A stretch of 64,000 bases of DNA from Pseudopyrenochaeta lycopersici. Taxonomy: Eukaryota; Ascomycota; Dothideomycetes; Pleosporales; Pseudopyrenochaetaceae. The stretch spans positions 124,001 to 188,000 of the forward strand of contig NHZP01000075.1 in assembly GCA_003313425.1 (NCBI GenBank), given 5' to 3'. The notes beneath the pieces are model-generated. The model was not told the DNA's origin, ran no database searches, and saw only the letters and a program-made list of their open reading frames with translations. This document shows positions 13,101 through 26,109 of this stretch, piece by piece. The translations under genes and the position numbers were made by a program. How positions within the stretch are numbered: position 1 is the stretch's first letter; each line of letters begins with the position of its first letter.

Positions 13101-15104
13101 ACGTAATAATAAATATATCTAGGTGCTCTCTTAATATATTATTAATAAGTGCCTAGTATATAGCTAGTATATTAGTAAGACTAAAAAGTATTACTATATA
13201 CTTATAGTAGCTATAGCGTATCTTAAATATAGTCTTCTATTCTTTACCTTCCTTTATATAAATAAGGTTGTACGCTCCTCTTAAGTCTAATACTATAAAG
13301 ACTTTTATAAAGGCTAGTTAATCCTATAGTTCTACTATATTTAGTAAAAAGTATTAATTTTTTATTATAATATTATTAAGCTTCTAATAGTTAACGCATT
13401 ATTTTAGCTTCTTATTCTTTTTTAGTATAAATAGTATAGGGTATCCTACTAGTAACTATAATTCTCTAATAAATCCTTTCTTTAAGTTTATCTTAATATA
13501 TTTACGTAGGGTTTTAAGTTCTTTTTCTAATAAACTATAAATTAAGCTAAAAGTTAGTTACTTTCCTTCCTATAAGATAATCTTATAATCCTAAGGTTAG
13601 TATTTAGGTAATACTTTTATAGCTATCTCTTCCTAAAAGAGTAACTTATATTTTTTTATACTTATTAGAGATTACTAGAGTTACGCTTTACTCTTTAACT
13701 CTAGCTTATTAGTCTAAGGGCCTCTTATTAGTACCTACTAAGTTAGACTCTCGTATTCTAAGGTTATCCTTATTTAAAGTAAAAATTCTAATTATTATCT
13801 TCTTATCTACCTAGGTACTTAGCTACAGCGTAGGCTTACTTATAGTTATGTCTATTCTATAGTATTTAAATAAGAACTTCTTCTTTTTCTAATTTATTTC
13901 TAGACTATATTCTCTTAACTATAGGAGTCCTAGTATTATATTATACTATAATAGTCTAAAGACGTCTAAGTTAATTATTTCCCTATAGTTCTAGATAATA
14001 AGTTATATGTTCTATACTTTATAAGTAATTATAGACTCTAATAGTATTAGTTATCTATTAGCTACTATTAATAGATATAGTACTACTTTTAATAATAGGA
14101 TAAGGCTAGCTTATTTTATCGCTCGCGTAGAAATATAGCTCTGTTATACTCTAGAATCTACTAGTACCTTTATCTAGCTTTTATTAAGCTTAATATTTAG
14201 CTTAAGGAGCTCTTATATACTTATTATATATAGAGTTTATAATTCTTACTTATTAGTAGGCGTAACTCTAAAACAGGTTCCTCCTAATACCTATTTATTA
14301 TCTTAATATCTTTATACTTAAGGTAGTTAGGGTTAAGGCACGTTTACTATTACTACTAATTACACTCTCTATTAAAGACTAACTATATTACTATAGTAGC
14401 TATAGAGTTATTATTTCCTAGAAAATAGAGGATAGTTCTCTTATCTTATAAGTAGTTATTATATTTAACTTTAAAATAATTATACTATTAGTATTTATAT
14501 TAGTAAAATAAGTAAAGGAAGTATCCTTATTCTATTTTACTTAAATAGTATATTATATATAGGTTAGTAGTATAAAAAGACTAGTAGATAATACTATGTT
14601 ACTTATTATATAGATCTATTAAGTAGTCTAGTACTAGTTTCTATAGTCCTTTACGCATAGTATATAGAGTATAAGCTACTTCTGCGTGCTTATATATTTC
14701 TTAGGCTTCCTTCTCTATAAAGTGCTAAAGAGGGTTAATATTCTCTTTATTATCCTCTTAATATATTTATTATTTAAGCTAAGTATAAATATCTTATTTC
14801 TTACCTTTTATAAGTATAATCTTACTATAGGAATTAACTTAAAAGTACCTTTATTATACTAGGTCCTTAGTACTTAGTATATAGAAAGTATCTTCCTATA
14901 TTAGTAGTAGTATTATTTAGCGTTATAATATATATTTAGGGGTCTTAACTATTAAGAGTTTAGGTACCTATATTTATCTAGCTTATTAAAGTTTCTAAAG
15001 AGCGTCCTTAACGCTTATAGGTTACTATACTTCTTTAGCCTTTTTTACCTATTCTTATATTACTTTTATATAATATTTAGAGTAATTATAATATTCCTAT
15101 AATG
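10190..15104 (-). mobile_element. E2, Ty3/gypsy chromovirus: pol half (RIP-degraded)
   Basis: Read on the minus strand, domains in element order are protease and RT (13,000-14,200, with the YLDDILIYS-type box mutated to YLNNILIY around 13,065-13,125), RNase H (about 12,350-12,750), integrase (about 11,350-12,250) and a chromodomain (about 10,960-11,010, YLVK-x-KGY-L-SS). The pattern is colinear with E5 at 38,300-41,720. Stops are TAA/TAG at former Gln/Trp codons. The gag half of this element is at 35,057-36,404, split off by E3, whose LTR begins at 15,105. Confidence 0.85.
10274..10854 (+). pseudogene. Antisense Cys/coiled-coil ORF relic within E2
   Basis: On the strand opposite E2 pol, between the chromodomain and the 3' LTR, an ATG at 10274 opens a frame of about 193 codons whose internal stops are all TAA/TAG at plausible Gln/Trp positions. 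The first third ends in a basic segment that may have held paired Cys residues before C-to-T mutation. It is followed by a long charged coiled coil (KESRDI, IIKAYKKALEELRVT, RVEEVIAIEE). Counterparts lie in E1 (7330-7860) and E5 (42356-41790). I recall similar short 'hypothetical' proteins in many ascomycete genomes but cannot assign a role. Confidence 0.6.
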
Positions 15105-15428
15105 TGCAGGAATAGAGGCCTTAGCTAACTTCTCCCTTTTAATAGTAGCCTTACGCGCAGTAGAAGCAACTAAGCATCTCGTGTTAGCTAAGATAGTAAA
15201 GTGCGGGGACGGGTAACGAGGTATACAAAGGTAGATAGGTAATAATAAATTAAATGTTTAAGACTCTAGTAAAGTAGGACTTAATAGTATAGTGTAGGTA
15301 GTACTTAGTAGATTTAATGCCTCCTAAGGAGGTCCTATCTATCTACCTTTATACCTAGATTTCCTAGCTAAGCCTACCTAATCCTAGCTAAGATACCCTT
15401 AGTAACTACGTTACTAAGTATATTAGTA
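15105..15428 (-). repeat. 3' LTR of giant element E3 (324 bp)
   Basis: This LTR has TG..CA-type ends (TGCAGGAATAG at 15105, ATTAGTA at 15428, originally ending TTAGCA). It is the same length as the partner LTR at 34728-35051, with numerous C/T and G/A differences. The base-side sequence ACCTCCCCTACTTAA (15431-15445) is the complement of a polypurine tract, which gives minus orientation. The 5-base flank TAATG (15100-15104) pairs with TAATA (35052-35056), a target duplication differing by one RIP-type change. Confidence 0.85.
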
Positions 15429-15699
15429 TATACCTCCCCTACTTAAGAGCTTTGCCCTATAAAGCTTAGTATCCTATTATAAGAAGTAAAATAAAAGAAA
15501 ATAATAAAGGAAAAAGGTTAACTTAACCTAAGATAGAATATAAATAACTACAAAGGAAAGAGATCTTAGACTATCCCCTAACCTACACCTTATCTCCTTA
15601 TATCTCTTACTCCTTATTCTCTATCTCTTAGATTTACTTAACCTTTTAGCTCTAAATCTGCTAGCTGCGTTAAGTCCTCTTACTTCCCTCGCTCCTTCT

Positions 15700-18600
15700 T
15701 AGCTACTAAGTTAACTTCCTAGTAGGCCTAGTTATTAGCAGTAGGTCCTTATAAAGCTCGTCGTAGGTAACAGGAAGCCTAGTAGGGTAAGGAGTTAGCA
15801 GCAACATACTTACTAGAGAACTTAACAAGCTTAATAGTAAACCTGCTAATAAGGTTCTACTATAAGGGCGACAGGTGCTTAGAGACGCTGTTTATTAGTT
15901 AAGCGCATTAGGCTAAGCTTATTCCTCCTAGCTTAATTCGTTAAGGAGTTATAATAAGGCTGTATCCTTATTAACTTCTCTATTATAAACGTACTATTTA
16001 CTTATCTAAGCTAAGTACTTTCCTTTATTAAAGAAGTAGGACTAAGAAGGAATATTACTGTCTGATTAATACGCAGCTTCTTCGTACATCTTAATAATCT
16101 CCTAGTAATGTTTTACTATCCTTACAGTCTCTTTTTAGCTAGCTTAGATTTCTGCTATAATATCTTTGTAGGTACTTATGTCTAGGTTAAAGATATCGTG
16201 CATAGCATCTTAAATAACAGGGTTATCCCACCTAACAAGGCTACCTACTACTTATAAGATAGGATGACTGTAAATAGGTTACGTAGCTCCTAGGAAAGGC
16301 TATTTAATACCTCTGTATTTATTTAGGTAACCAGAGGGCGTGCATAGGGCCTTAGTAAGGTGCTAATAAGTAGTTATAATTAATTAGTAGCTGCCTATCT
16401 TAGGAACCTCTATAGTTTCTATGTTATTATTAACTTTTATGTACTAGAGTAGCACAGTTCGTCGTTTAATAGTAGATAGTCTAGTTAAGCTATAAGGCAG
16501 GCGTAGATCTGAAATCCTTACCTTACCTTATTTATATAGCTGCTTCGTCTATTATACGTTAGGCTACTTCTCCCTTAGTTCTTATAGGAAGTGTATAGCA
16601 TTACTCTATAATTTAATTAGCCCTATACTATTATCTTAACCTAAGTTCTTACGCTATTCTTAGTAACTATTAATAATATTATAGAAGCCTAGCAACATCT
16701 TAGTGTAGTTATGTTTATCCTTATTATTAAAAGAGACACTGCCTTAAATTATATCTACCCCGCGTTTAGAGTAAACTGCCTGAGTAATATTAAGATTAAC
16801 GTAGCAGAAGTAAGTCTTATTACCTAGTTTTGTATATTTAGCGTAGTATAGGTATAAGATAAGGTAAGGCTCCCTTTAAATAGCTGTATAGATTAGGTAA
16901 TATTTAAGATCTCCGCGGACTAGTTGCTGCGGCAATAAGTAATATATTATACGTTCCTAACTAAGGTTATCTTTGCTACTAATCTAGCAAGTATAGTAGT
17001 CGTACATCTTAAAGCTTTTATTAATAATTTTAACTAGTTCCTTATCCTTCTAGATCTAGCTAAAGACGTCGCAGATAATACTTCCTATTTATTTAAATTC
17101 GTTAATTAAAGGTTAAAGCTTTATCGTCTCTATAAATGCTTCCTAGTTAATATTAGGTGTAGTCTGTACAGGCCTATATTAGTAGCTCTTAAGATCCTTA
17201 TAGGTACAGCTACCTTAGTACAACTTTATAAAAAGGACTTATATAACTAGGTTAGCTTAATATTCTCTAATCTTATCTTTATAGAGGTATAAGATAAGTA
17301 AGACTTCTTAGATCTAATAGTAGTTTATGCTGTAATAGAACACTCCTACGTAAGACGCGATATAAGTAAAGTAAAAGTAACAGACATAATTAGGATTAGG
17401 TATATAGTTACCTCGCTTATCTAATAGTTAACTATAGTTAATAGTTTTATAGTACTATTCTTCTAGGAGCTTAAACTACTTCTAGATCTTAACCTTCCTA
17501 TACAGCTTTATTTACAAAAGTATCTTAGCTATAACAGATTCCTTATTCTTACACTTATAAGAAGTGTACAGAGTAAAAGCTAGAATAATAGAATCTTCTT
17601 ATCCTTTAATACTTTCTAGGATATCTAGGTTTACGTTAAGCGCTTTAAGCGTCCCTACTTAGCTGTCTCTAAATTAAGTAGCTGCGTAAGTTTACCTTAA
17701 GCTAATTAGTCCTAGGGCCAACAGCATTAATTATAATTAGTTACCTAGATATACGATATCTTTTCTTAAGGTTACCTTAATATTATTTAATTAGATTAGT
17801 TCCGCCTCTAGATAAGAAGTAAGTTAAGGGGACTAGATAATCTTATTAATAAACGCGTGCTGTAAATATTAATAGCTCCCTATAGATTATAACCTACTTT
17901 AGAGTTACTAATACTTAATAGGTAACTATACTCCTAGACTGCCTTAACAGGAGGACTAACTTAATTACCTACTTAATTTCGCGACTTTAATAGCGCGAAT
18001 CTAAGGGATAATAAGCTCGCACGTATATATCTAGAGTCCTTATTTAATAAGCTATTAGTCGTCCTTTGTAACTATATTAGTGCGCGTCTTACTTAAGTGT
18101 TTAAGCTTCTTAAACTATTTTAGTACTCCTTTCTAGAATAAGTGCTTATTATTATTCTCGCGCGTATAAGTATAAACGTCTGTGTTACCTTTTTAAACCC
18201 TGTTCTTAGTAGCTAACGCCCTTAAGTTCTTATTATCCTATAATTAAGTTATATAGGTAGGAATTATTTATAAAGTTACTTTTATATTACTAATATTAGT
18301 TACGTTTACAGACTTATCTTAACGCCTTTTTAGATCTTAGAGTTATAGGATAAGTTCTGTGTTAAGGTATAGCGCGAGGTCTGTAATCTTAACTTATTGC
18401 AGGAGGAATATAAGGTTAGTAACGCCTGAATAGCTGTATATAACTAAACTTATATGTACACTAATAACCTAATTAAAAAGAGGCTTGTATAAGCTCTTAA
18501 GGTAGCTTGTAGCTAATTATAACTCGCTGCCTTACTTAGCTTAATAGTCTTTAACATCTTTAACTATAGGAAACTAGGCGTTAAACTAGTGCACACCTCC

Positions 18601-18925
18601 AAATTTAGCTATAAGGGCCGCGTTATTCTTAAATGCCTAAGCAGCCGCACTAACTAGGTTAAGGAGTTTGTTAACGTATAAGCTGTAAGAGATTATCTAC
18701 TTAGTTACTATATGTTTCTAAACGTGCGATAGTTACTTAACTAGTTCCTTATAGAAGTCTTTAAACGTAGTCTTACTCTTCTAAGGTATGACGTATTATC
18801 TGTAATTCTAGAAGTTAATACCGCGATTAGGCACACGCGTGATTTACTGCGTTAATTAAGGCTAGTTAGATATATTTAAGTAAGTTACTAACTTATCTAA
18901 TAAGCCTAGAGTCTAAGGCAGCAGT
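15700..18925 (-). pseudogene. Extra gene of E3 after integrase; possible 2OG-Fe(II) oxygenase-like protein
   Basis: On the element's coding strand a single reading frame runs about 1,050 codons with stops only of TAA/TAG type at likely Gln/Trp codons. The inverted arm shows the same frame at 61,383 to the window end. Recognisable stretches include ISYSLYVNKLLNLVSAAA, TNIVTKDD, KYYLIYTAI, REPYLILYLYYAKYTKLGNK and KALCTPSGYLNKYRGIK. The segment around 16,790-16,810 reads F-C-Y-V-N-L-N-I; undoing C-to-T and G-to-A changes would give an H-x-D motif as in the double-stranded beta-helix dioxygenases. I recall abundant unnamed ascomycete proteins with this signature, but the enzymatic assignment is an inference. 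It is not gag, protease, RT, RNase H or integrase. Confidence 0.5.
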
Positions 18926-19240
18926 AGGAGTTTTAGCACGACAGATTATTAAAGTAGGGTGCCTAGTAGGTCCCTCCTAGAACCGCTTATAATTATTTGC
19001 TTAGTTAAACTAGTTTATAAAATATAGCAGCGTCTAGTAAGGGTTAATAGTTAGCTGCTAGTAAGATATTAATTATTAAAAAAGGGAAGTAATAAGCTTT
19101 GTAGGCGGGGTTTTTATCCTTTCGTTACTGTATATTATTTCTTAACCTCGCCTTTACCTACACTAATTACGACAGGTAATTTTTATTACTTTTTAACTGT
19201 TTGTTTTGTTATTAGTGGGCGTAAATGTAAAGTTAGCGCG

Positions 19241-19302
19241 TTAGCTAATTACAGGGTTTCCTAGGTTACGCTAGTCGCACCTAGGGCGGGTCCTGATTAG
19301 CT
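19241..19302. repeat. 62-bp palindromic short repeat, copy in E3 (left arm)
   Basis: This is a GC-rich imperfect palindrome with TAGCTAAT..ATTAGCTA ends and two CCTAGGT cores. It is the counterpart of 61006-61067 in the right arm. The related copy within the same element is at 23813-23874. It lies between integrase and the extra gene of E3. Confidence 0.6.
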
Positions 19303-22300
19303 AATACCTACGCTAGGCATCTGAAATTTATATCTATAATAGCTTACCGCCTATTTATTTCCTATTATATTGTAAATATATAAGGTAATTTTACTTACTT
19401 ATATTACCTTCCTCTCCCTTACTTAGAGACTTTTAGCTATCTCTTAGCCTATAATAGTTTGTCTTTAGACGTTATGTTAAATTTAGAATCTATAAATTCT
19501 TTAGAATACGCCTCTTTCTCTGTTATTGTTAACCTCCTTAGTATAACTTAGACTAATGTGTAGTTTAGGTAGGTTACTGCATCTAATATTATAACTAGGT
19601 CTTAATTAACTAATTTCTAGATTTAAGGTTTTGCAGGCGACCTCCCTCTACTTTAGGCTCGTCGTTGCCTGGTTCATTTTAAGACTAGTTAAACTAAGCT
19701 AGTAGCTCTTAAAAGAGGTGTACCTCTTCCTATAATTATAGTTCCTATAATTTTATTCTTCCTTAGTCTTTAGCGGCTATATTTAACAGGTCTCTCTAGA
19801 TAAATAGCTTTAAATAATAACCTAGCGTGGTGTGGGCGAACCTTAATCTATTAAGGTCTTTAAGTCTGTAGGTACCTTAATCCTTAAATACTTCTAAGAT
19901 TTAATATAGACCTAACTATCTTATAGTTAGTTTTCTTAACTTAGATATATTAATCTTACGTATTAAATCCTATAGCAGGACTAAGTCTCTATTCTTTATC
20001 TCTTATTATTTAATTTCTTTGTAATTGTCCTAGTATTTCTTTTTCGGCCGCACGCATTTACTTAGTTTTTACGACTGCCTCTTTAATAAGCTAGTCTCTA
20101 AGGTTAATCTGTATTACTTATACTATAAGAAGATGTTCTTTATTATAGATTTAGCGGAAGGGAAGTGTCTGCTAGGTTAGTAAGGCTAGCTTAATTTGTA
20201 GGACTAGGTTTTATCTAGTAATAAGTTAGAAGGCTAAATACCTAGTTTGTTCTTAGATTAATATCTTGTCTGCTAATAACACAGCTAGGAGATTTGTAAC
20301 CTATAATCTTAGTAACTTAGTAAGCGCATTTATAATTAGTTTGTGACCGCCTTTAACTTTACCTATTACTTAAGGGTTATAAGCTAATAATTAGACGCGC
20401 CTGATCTTGTATATCTTGGCGAGGGCTACGATAACTTTAGTAAAATTAGGTCCTCTATCTGCTATTAATTTCTTTGTTATACTCTATCTGCATATAATTT
20501 CTTTGTAGATAAACTTCGTAATAGTTAAGGACTTATTATTAGGGATTACGCGACCTTTAACCTATCTAGATAGGTATTCCCTAGCAAGGACTAGAAATCT
20601 CTTTCTGTTTTGCTCTAGTATATATACTACGTTAATTATAATTAATTCTTATAGCGCGTAACTATAGGTGTTAGTAAGCATATCTACTATGCGCTTAGAA
20701 GATCTTAGTTAGTATTCTTTACAGGCTAATATTTAAAGCTTAACGTCGCTGTACATGCTTTTCTACTAATACCTTTATGCTATTATGCTATACACGCCTA
20801 TAACGCCTTAATATCTAATAACTTTATAGATATTGCTTATAGCTGCTGCTTATAAGTTAGGGTTATTAACTACCCTGCAGACTGCGATATTTTGTAATAT
20901 TTTTCTAAATAGATAGCTATCTCTAATAAAGAAGTTTATAGCTTTCTTTTTCTATACTTAAAGTTCCTTCCTTATAAGATTAAGTAGAAGTTTTAGTAAT
21001 AGGAGGAATTAGGCAATTTCTTCTAAAGTGTTTAAGTATTTGTTCTTTAAGGCCTATCCTTAAATAGGTAGCGCCTTATCTATCGCGCTAATTAGGTGTT
21101 TAACGTATTCCTCTAAATTATTCTCTATCTAATCTAGTAGTTCCTATCTGTTAGGTTTTAGGTACTGTGATAATGCGTCAGCTACTATATACTTTTGCTA
21201 GGCACGTGCTTAATATTAAATTCCTATATAAGAATTACGGCTATCTATCTATTTATAATAGATCCTGGCGTCTCAGCTAATAATTAGTTTAACTGCGTAA
21301 TTAATGTCTGCGCGTTTGTCTTAATTGTGAAGTTCTGCCTATATAGCTAAGTTCTGAATTTCTTTAGCGCCTAAAGTACTGCCCTACATTTAAGCTTAGT
21401 TAAATACTACTAACTTTTAGCTCGTAACTATATTATACTTTTAAACTAATAAGGATAACGCTTCCTATCCTTACCTTTCTACTTAAGTATAGCTCCTGCA
21501 CCTTCTTTACTCTTATTAACCCTAAGGTAGAATCTCTATCTATATTTATAATCTAGGCTAGCTAATATAGGAGTATTAGTAATTTTGTTTTTTAGATCCT
21601 GCATTACTTCTTATTATAGTAATTCTTATGCCTATTCTATTTTATTTTATAAGAGGGTAAATAATAGTTTTGCTTAAATAGTAAAACTTAGTACCTAGAT
21701 ACGATAATAGACACATATTCTAAGGAATATCTGCACTTCTTTTACGTTCCTGTATTTAGGCTAATCTTAAATCTTAGCTACTTTCTAGTAATCTAGATGC
21801 CTTCCTTTAGTACCTACTTTATATCTAATAATACCTAGCCTGTCTATTCCTTAGTAATACTTTGTCCCTAAGACTGTAGCCTTAGCTCTTTTAATATTAG
21901 TAAGTACCTTATCTAGCTGTTAGATATATTCTAGTACATATCTTTAAACTCTTAGTAATACTTCTTTGTTATTATACGTTAATTTTAAGCTACTATACGT
22001 AATATTATCTAGGAATAGCGTAGTATAAGGCTAATATCTAATTAGGATTTTTATTATTATCTACTAAAAAGCACTAACTAAGTTTGTGGCTCCTTAAACT
22101 ATTATGCATAATCTTAATAACCTAATTAGCGTCTAGAATGTAGTTATGTCTCTACTGTTAGGGTAAAGTATAATCTAATTATATCCTAAAAACAGATCTA
22201 TAAGAGAGAGGATCTTATATCTAGTAAATTATTCTAAGAATTTATTAGCTATTAGTAGGAGATTTATATTCTGTATTAAAACCTTATTTATATAAACCGC

Positions 22301-24000
22301 GTTATTAATAAGCTAGTACTTCTTATCTTTCTTAGTAACTAGGAACTACAGGTTCCTATACTAACTATTACACTATTTAAGGGTTCCTTAGTTAATTTTT
22401 CCTTAAAATATTACTACTGCCTCTTCCTTAATCCTTCTTAGTATAGGAAAAGACTTAACCTGCTATACTTTATAAGGTATTATCTTTATCTTATATAGTT
22501 AGTATACATCTTTACTAATCCTTCCTAATTTAGTAAAGGTAAAGGCTATTACTAATTCTTAATTTATTAATATATCTAGTATTAACTACTTTTCTTAGGC
22601 CTATAGGGATCTAAGCTTTAGTTAATTTATTTATTTAGAAGTAAGGCGAGACCTTCGTAGAAAATCCGCGTATTATTGTTTAAAGAGATAATTAGAAGGT
22701 CCTAGGCTAGGTCCCTTTAGGCTTAAGCGAAGTAACTAGTTCTTAACTACAATTTCTAGCTAGTCTTCTCTTCTAAATTCTATTAGTTCTAGGGGGCGCG
22801 GCTTATTAATTAGCCTTACTTTATCTACTACCTTCTTATATATTATATTAACTTACAACTACTGTCTTTGCTAGCTCTAAGTTTAGCAGTTTAGTTTATA
22901 TATAATACTTTTAAGGCTTACTTCTAGACTAGCTGTCGCGTTTAATAAGATAAGTTGTAACGCAGCATAGTCCTTTCGTGCTTATAACTTACTTCTGTCT
23001 TATATAGTAAATAAGTGCGAAAAGTCTCTAAAATCTAACTTATTATTAATAAGATAGACTTCCTAGTAATACTTAGCTTAAGCGATGTTACTAATATCCT
23101 TGTTTTCTAGGGTGTTAATATTAGTATGCGAACGCACTTCCCCTATCTGTGCGCTCGCATCTAGTTTTCTAAGTTATTAGAATCTACTACTACTATACTT
23201 AGGTAAAAGGGCGTTAGATCTAATACTAGGAAGACTACGTTCCTTATTCTATCCTTAGAGATTATTTAACACGTAACCTAACTATATATATTATACTAGA
23301 TAGCTAACCTTACTATAGAATACTAGGGATTACTAAGGATAGCTAACCTTATTAGATTAGCTATTATTTAGAAGTGCGTCCTTATAATAACCTCCCCTAC
23401 TTTAACTAGGACGTCCTAAGCTGTACTAATAAAGGCGTTAGTGTCTCTTATTATACTTATAATCCTATTTATCTGCCTAGGGCGTTACTCTATAGCCTTA
23501 TAGACGATACTTAAGGCTTATACTGTACTTAATCTTAAGAGGTTTATTTATAAACCTATGTTAATAAGGCATTTTATAGCGTTCCTATTAAATAATGCCT
23601 AATAAACAGGAAGGTCGTAATGTATTAGTCTTATTCCTCTAAGCCTTTCCTGCGTAGCTACCCTCTTCGCTATAACCTTATCCCTATTAATCTAGGTGTT
23701 AGATTTACTATTAATAATATATTACTACTGCGCGTTATATATAGTTACAATTACGTTATATTTTAATACCTAGGGTTTAGGTTCCTTACGTTTATTAGGG
23801 TTTAGATAGTTCTAGCTAATTATAGGGCTTCCTAGGTTAAGCTTAGCGCACCTAGGGCGGCTCCTAATTAGCTAGCTTACTAAAACTATTACGTTTACTT
23901 CTATAGGACGTTTCTTAGTTCCTTCTTCTTCCTAAAGGAGCTTTCTAACCTAGCCTTTAATATTATTCTGCCTAAGTAAGTCTCCTATAGTTAATCCTTA
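19303..24000 (-). pseudogene. E3 pol: protease, RT, RNase H, integrase (RIP-degraded)
   Basis: Minus-strand reading gives a fungal gypsy-like polyprotein. RT contains the mutated equivalents of YWLINNAVYINK, SLIDLFLGYN and GATNLVSAF, followed by LFLDNI for the FLDD catalytic box. This 'QGATNS' type of RT differs from the MPFGLCNAPATFQ type of E2 and E5. Integrase shows LIADRGPNFTK and a C-terminal barrel ending near 19,770 (DLVLL, LGLY, GTYRLKDLNRLRFAHTTLGYYLKLF). Stops are almost all TAA/TAG. Confidence 0.7.
23813..23874. repeat. 62-bp palindromic short repeat, second copy in E3 (left arm)
   Basis: This is the left-arm counterpart of 56434-56495. It has the same length and the same TAGCTAAT..AATTAGCTA ends and CCGCCCTAGGTGCG core as 19241-19302, with scattered substitutions. 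It lies in the gag-pol part of E3. Confidence 0.6.
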
Positions 24001-25357
24001 TACTTCTTACTTTAAGATAGCTAATATAATCCTAGATAGTTAGTAGATTTCTAGGCTTTATTCTTTATTATAAGTCTCTTAGAATTAAACCTTCTTTTCT
24101 TTACTATAATACGCGTAATTAATAGGTAGCTTAAGGTAATCTAGTATCTGATAGGGTAGCGGCTTAGTAGTAACTGTTACTCCTCTATACAGCGTTATAA
24201 TAGGCACGCCTGCAAGTCCTATATTGTGTATAATCTTATCGCCCTTATATCTTTATCTTAAAGTAGGCGTAGCTAAAGTAGTTAGCTCTTTCTCTATAAA
24301 TTAGCTTAGCTCTTTATTTTAGTTTCTTAGTAGTTATCTAGCTAAAATCTTTTATAGCTGCGTAGGCTTTTATACCTTGCCTTAGCGAACTTATTCTAGA
24401 GTTTTATCTTTGCTTAGTATTACTTTTTAACTAGCTACACAGACTTCTGCAGTTTCTAGGAGGTTCTTAGGAAACGCCCCTATAATAATATTATTACTGT
24501 CTACGTAATTAAGGCTTATAACTAAGCTATAATATTACTAGTTAAGTATATAATTTTCCTAGAAGTTATAAAACTTATCTTCTATATCTATCTTAGTTCC
24601 TGCGCTAAGGATTTCTGTAACGCTGTTAGCTGCTAAGTTCTCTTATTATTAACTTCGCCCTAGGTTTCTTACCTTTACGCGTAAGTCTGTTCCTCTAAAT
24701 ATGTCTAGTCTTACTACTAAAGCTAGCTAGTCTAGTATATCCTTAGGTACTTTAAAGAATTCTGTAACCTTCTTTTTTAGCTAGTTAAGCTAAAAGCTTA
24801 GTAGAATAGACCTAGTAATTTCTCTAAGCTTTTTATATAATAGTCTAAAATAATAGATCCTGCAGTTATCTTCCTTTATAAAGAAAGTAGATACTTAGCC
24901 TAATAAGATAAGTTCGCAGTATATATTATAATCTTAAACTAGATAAGCTTCTAAGCTACACATATTACATGTAAGGCGTTATTCTCGCCCTTATACTTAC
25001 GTAGAGCCTTATCTCTAATTAACGTTTAGAGGTATATTAGTTATATAACTTCTATTATTTTAATTATAATATATCTGTTAGTGTAGTTGCGATAGTACTT
25101 ATTATTATACTATATAATTAAGGAAGTATGCGTAATTTACAGGAGACTAGAGGGCTTTCGTAATAGCCTTATTTTAGTTTATAACTTTAGTTAACTTAGT
25201 AATATTAATTCTAACGTCTTTAAAGGCTTATATAAGATCTATTACTTTATTATTAACCTTAAGTAGTTAAGGCCCTTTCTTCTTTTTAACTACCTTTCTT
25301 ACCTCTTCTAAAGCTAAGGAGGAGGTTTTACGCGGGATAGTATTATATTAACTAAGC

Positions 25358-26058
25358 AGTTGTTGTTCCGCAGCGGCTACCTCCTTTAATTCCTCCTTTT
25401 ACTAGTATATCTTCCTTATAAACTTATAGATACTTTCTATATAGTAGGTTTCTAAACGCCTTCCTTCTAGGCTGTTAGGCATCCTAATAAGTACGTCTTC
25501 TCTATTCTTAGCAGGCAGGCCTTAGTAGAATAGGTAGCCTTTTTCTTTCTTAGATATATTTCCTAACTTAATATAGGCTTCTATATAAATAAGGAAGTTA
25601 GCGTAATAGCTAAGTAAGCTAGAGAACTACAGCGCTAATTAAGTAATATAATTCTTAAGGTACGCACGTGTTTCTATTTTAGTACTTTTATCTTTATCTT
25701 TCTAGTATTCTTTAATAAGCTCTTAAAGGCCTTCCTAATCTCTCCCTTTAAACTTAAGGGATCTTTTAATAAAGTTACTACATTTATTATTACAGAAGTT
25801 AGGAAGTACACAGAGTCTCTCCTCTTAATTAAGACCTCTGTTTTCTGCGCAGCGATTATAGCTCTTAAGGAACTTAGTTGCGTTAGTTCTGTTAAACACT
25901 AGGCTAGTGCCGTGCCTTATAGGCAGTAACACGTTTCTCCTGCTTATATTTAGGGTAGTTAGCATGTCTATTATCTGTTCTTTTCTTATTTAACTTAGGG
26001 TCTTAATGTCTTTTGTCTTATTATTACTAGCTTGCTTAGGCGCAGGCGTAAGGGTAGC
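25358..26058 (-). pseudogene. E3 gag relic
   Basis: The minus-strand frame, readable in the right arm at 54,250-54,950, includes NFIKRSLKFKGRD, IYIEAYIKLGNISKKEKGYLFY and LPAKNREDVLIRMPNSLEGRRLETYYIESIYKFIRKIY. This is gag-like (capsid followed by the F-x-GLP pattern of chromovirus gags), with RIP-type stops. It is the first coding block after the 5' LTR and leader. Confidence 0.55.
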
Positions 26059-26109
26059 TAGCGAGTGCTCCTCCTTGTCTAATATCTTAATAGCTATTTA
26101 TAGAGTTTC

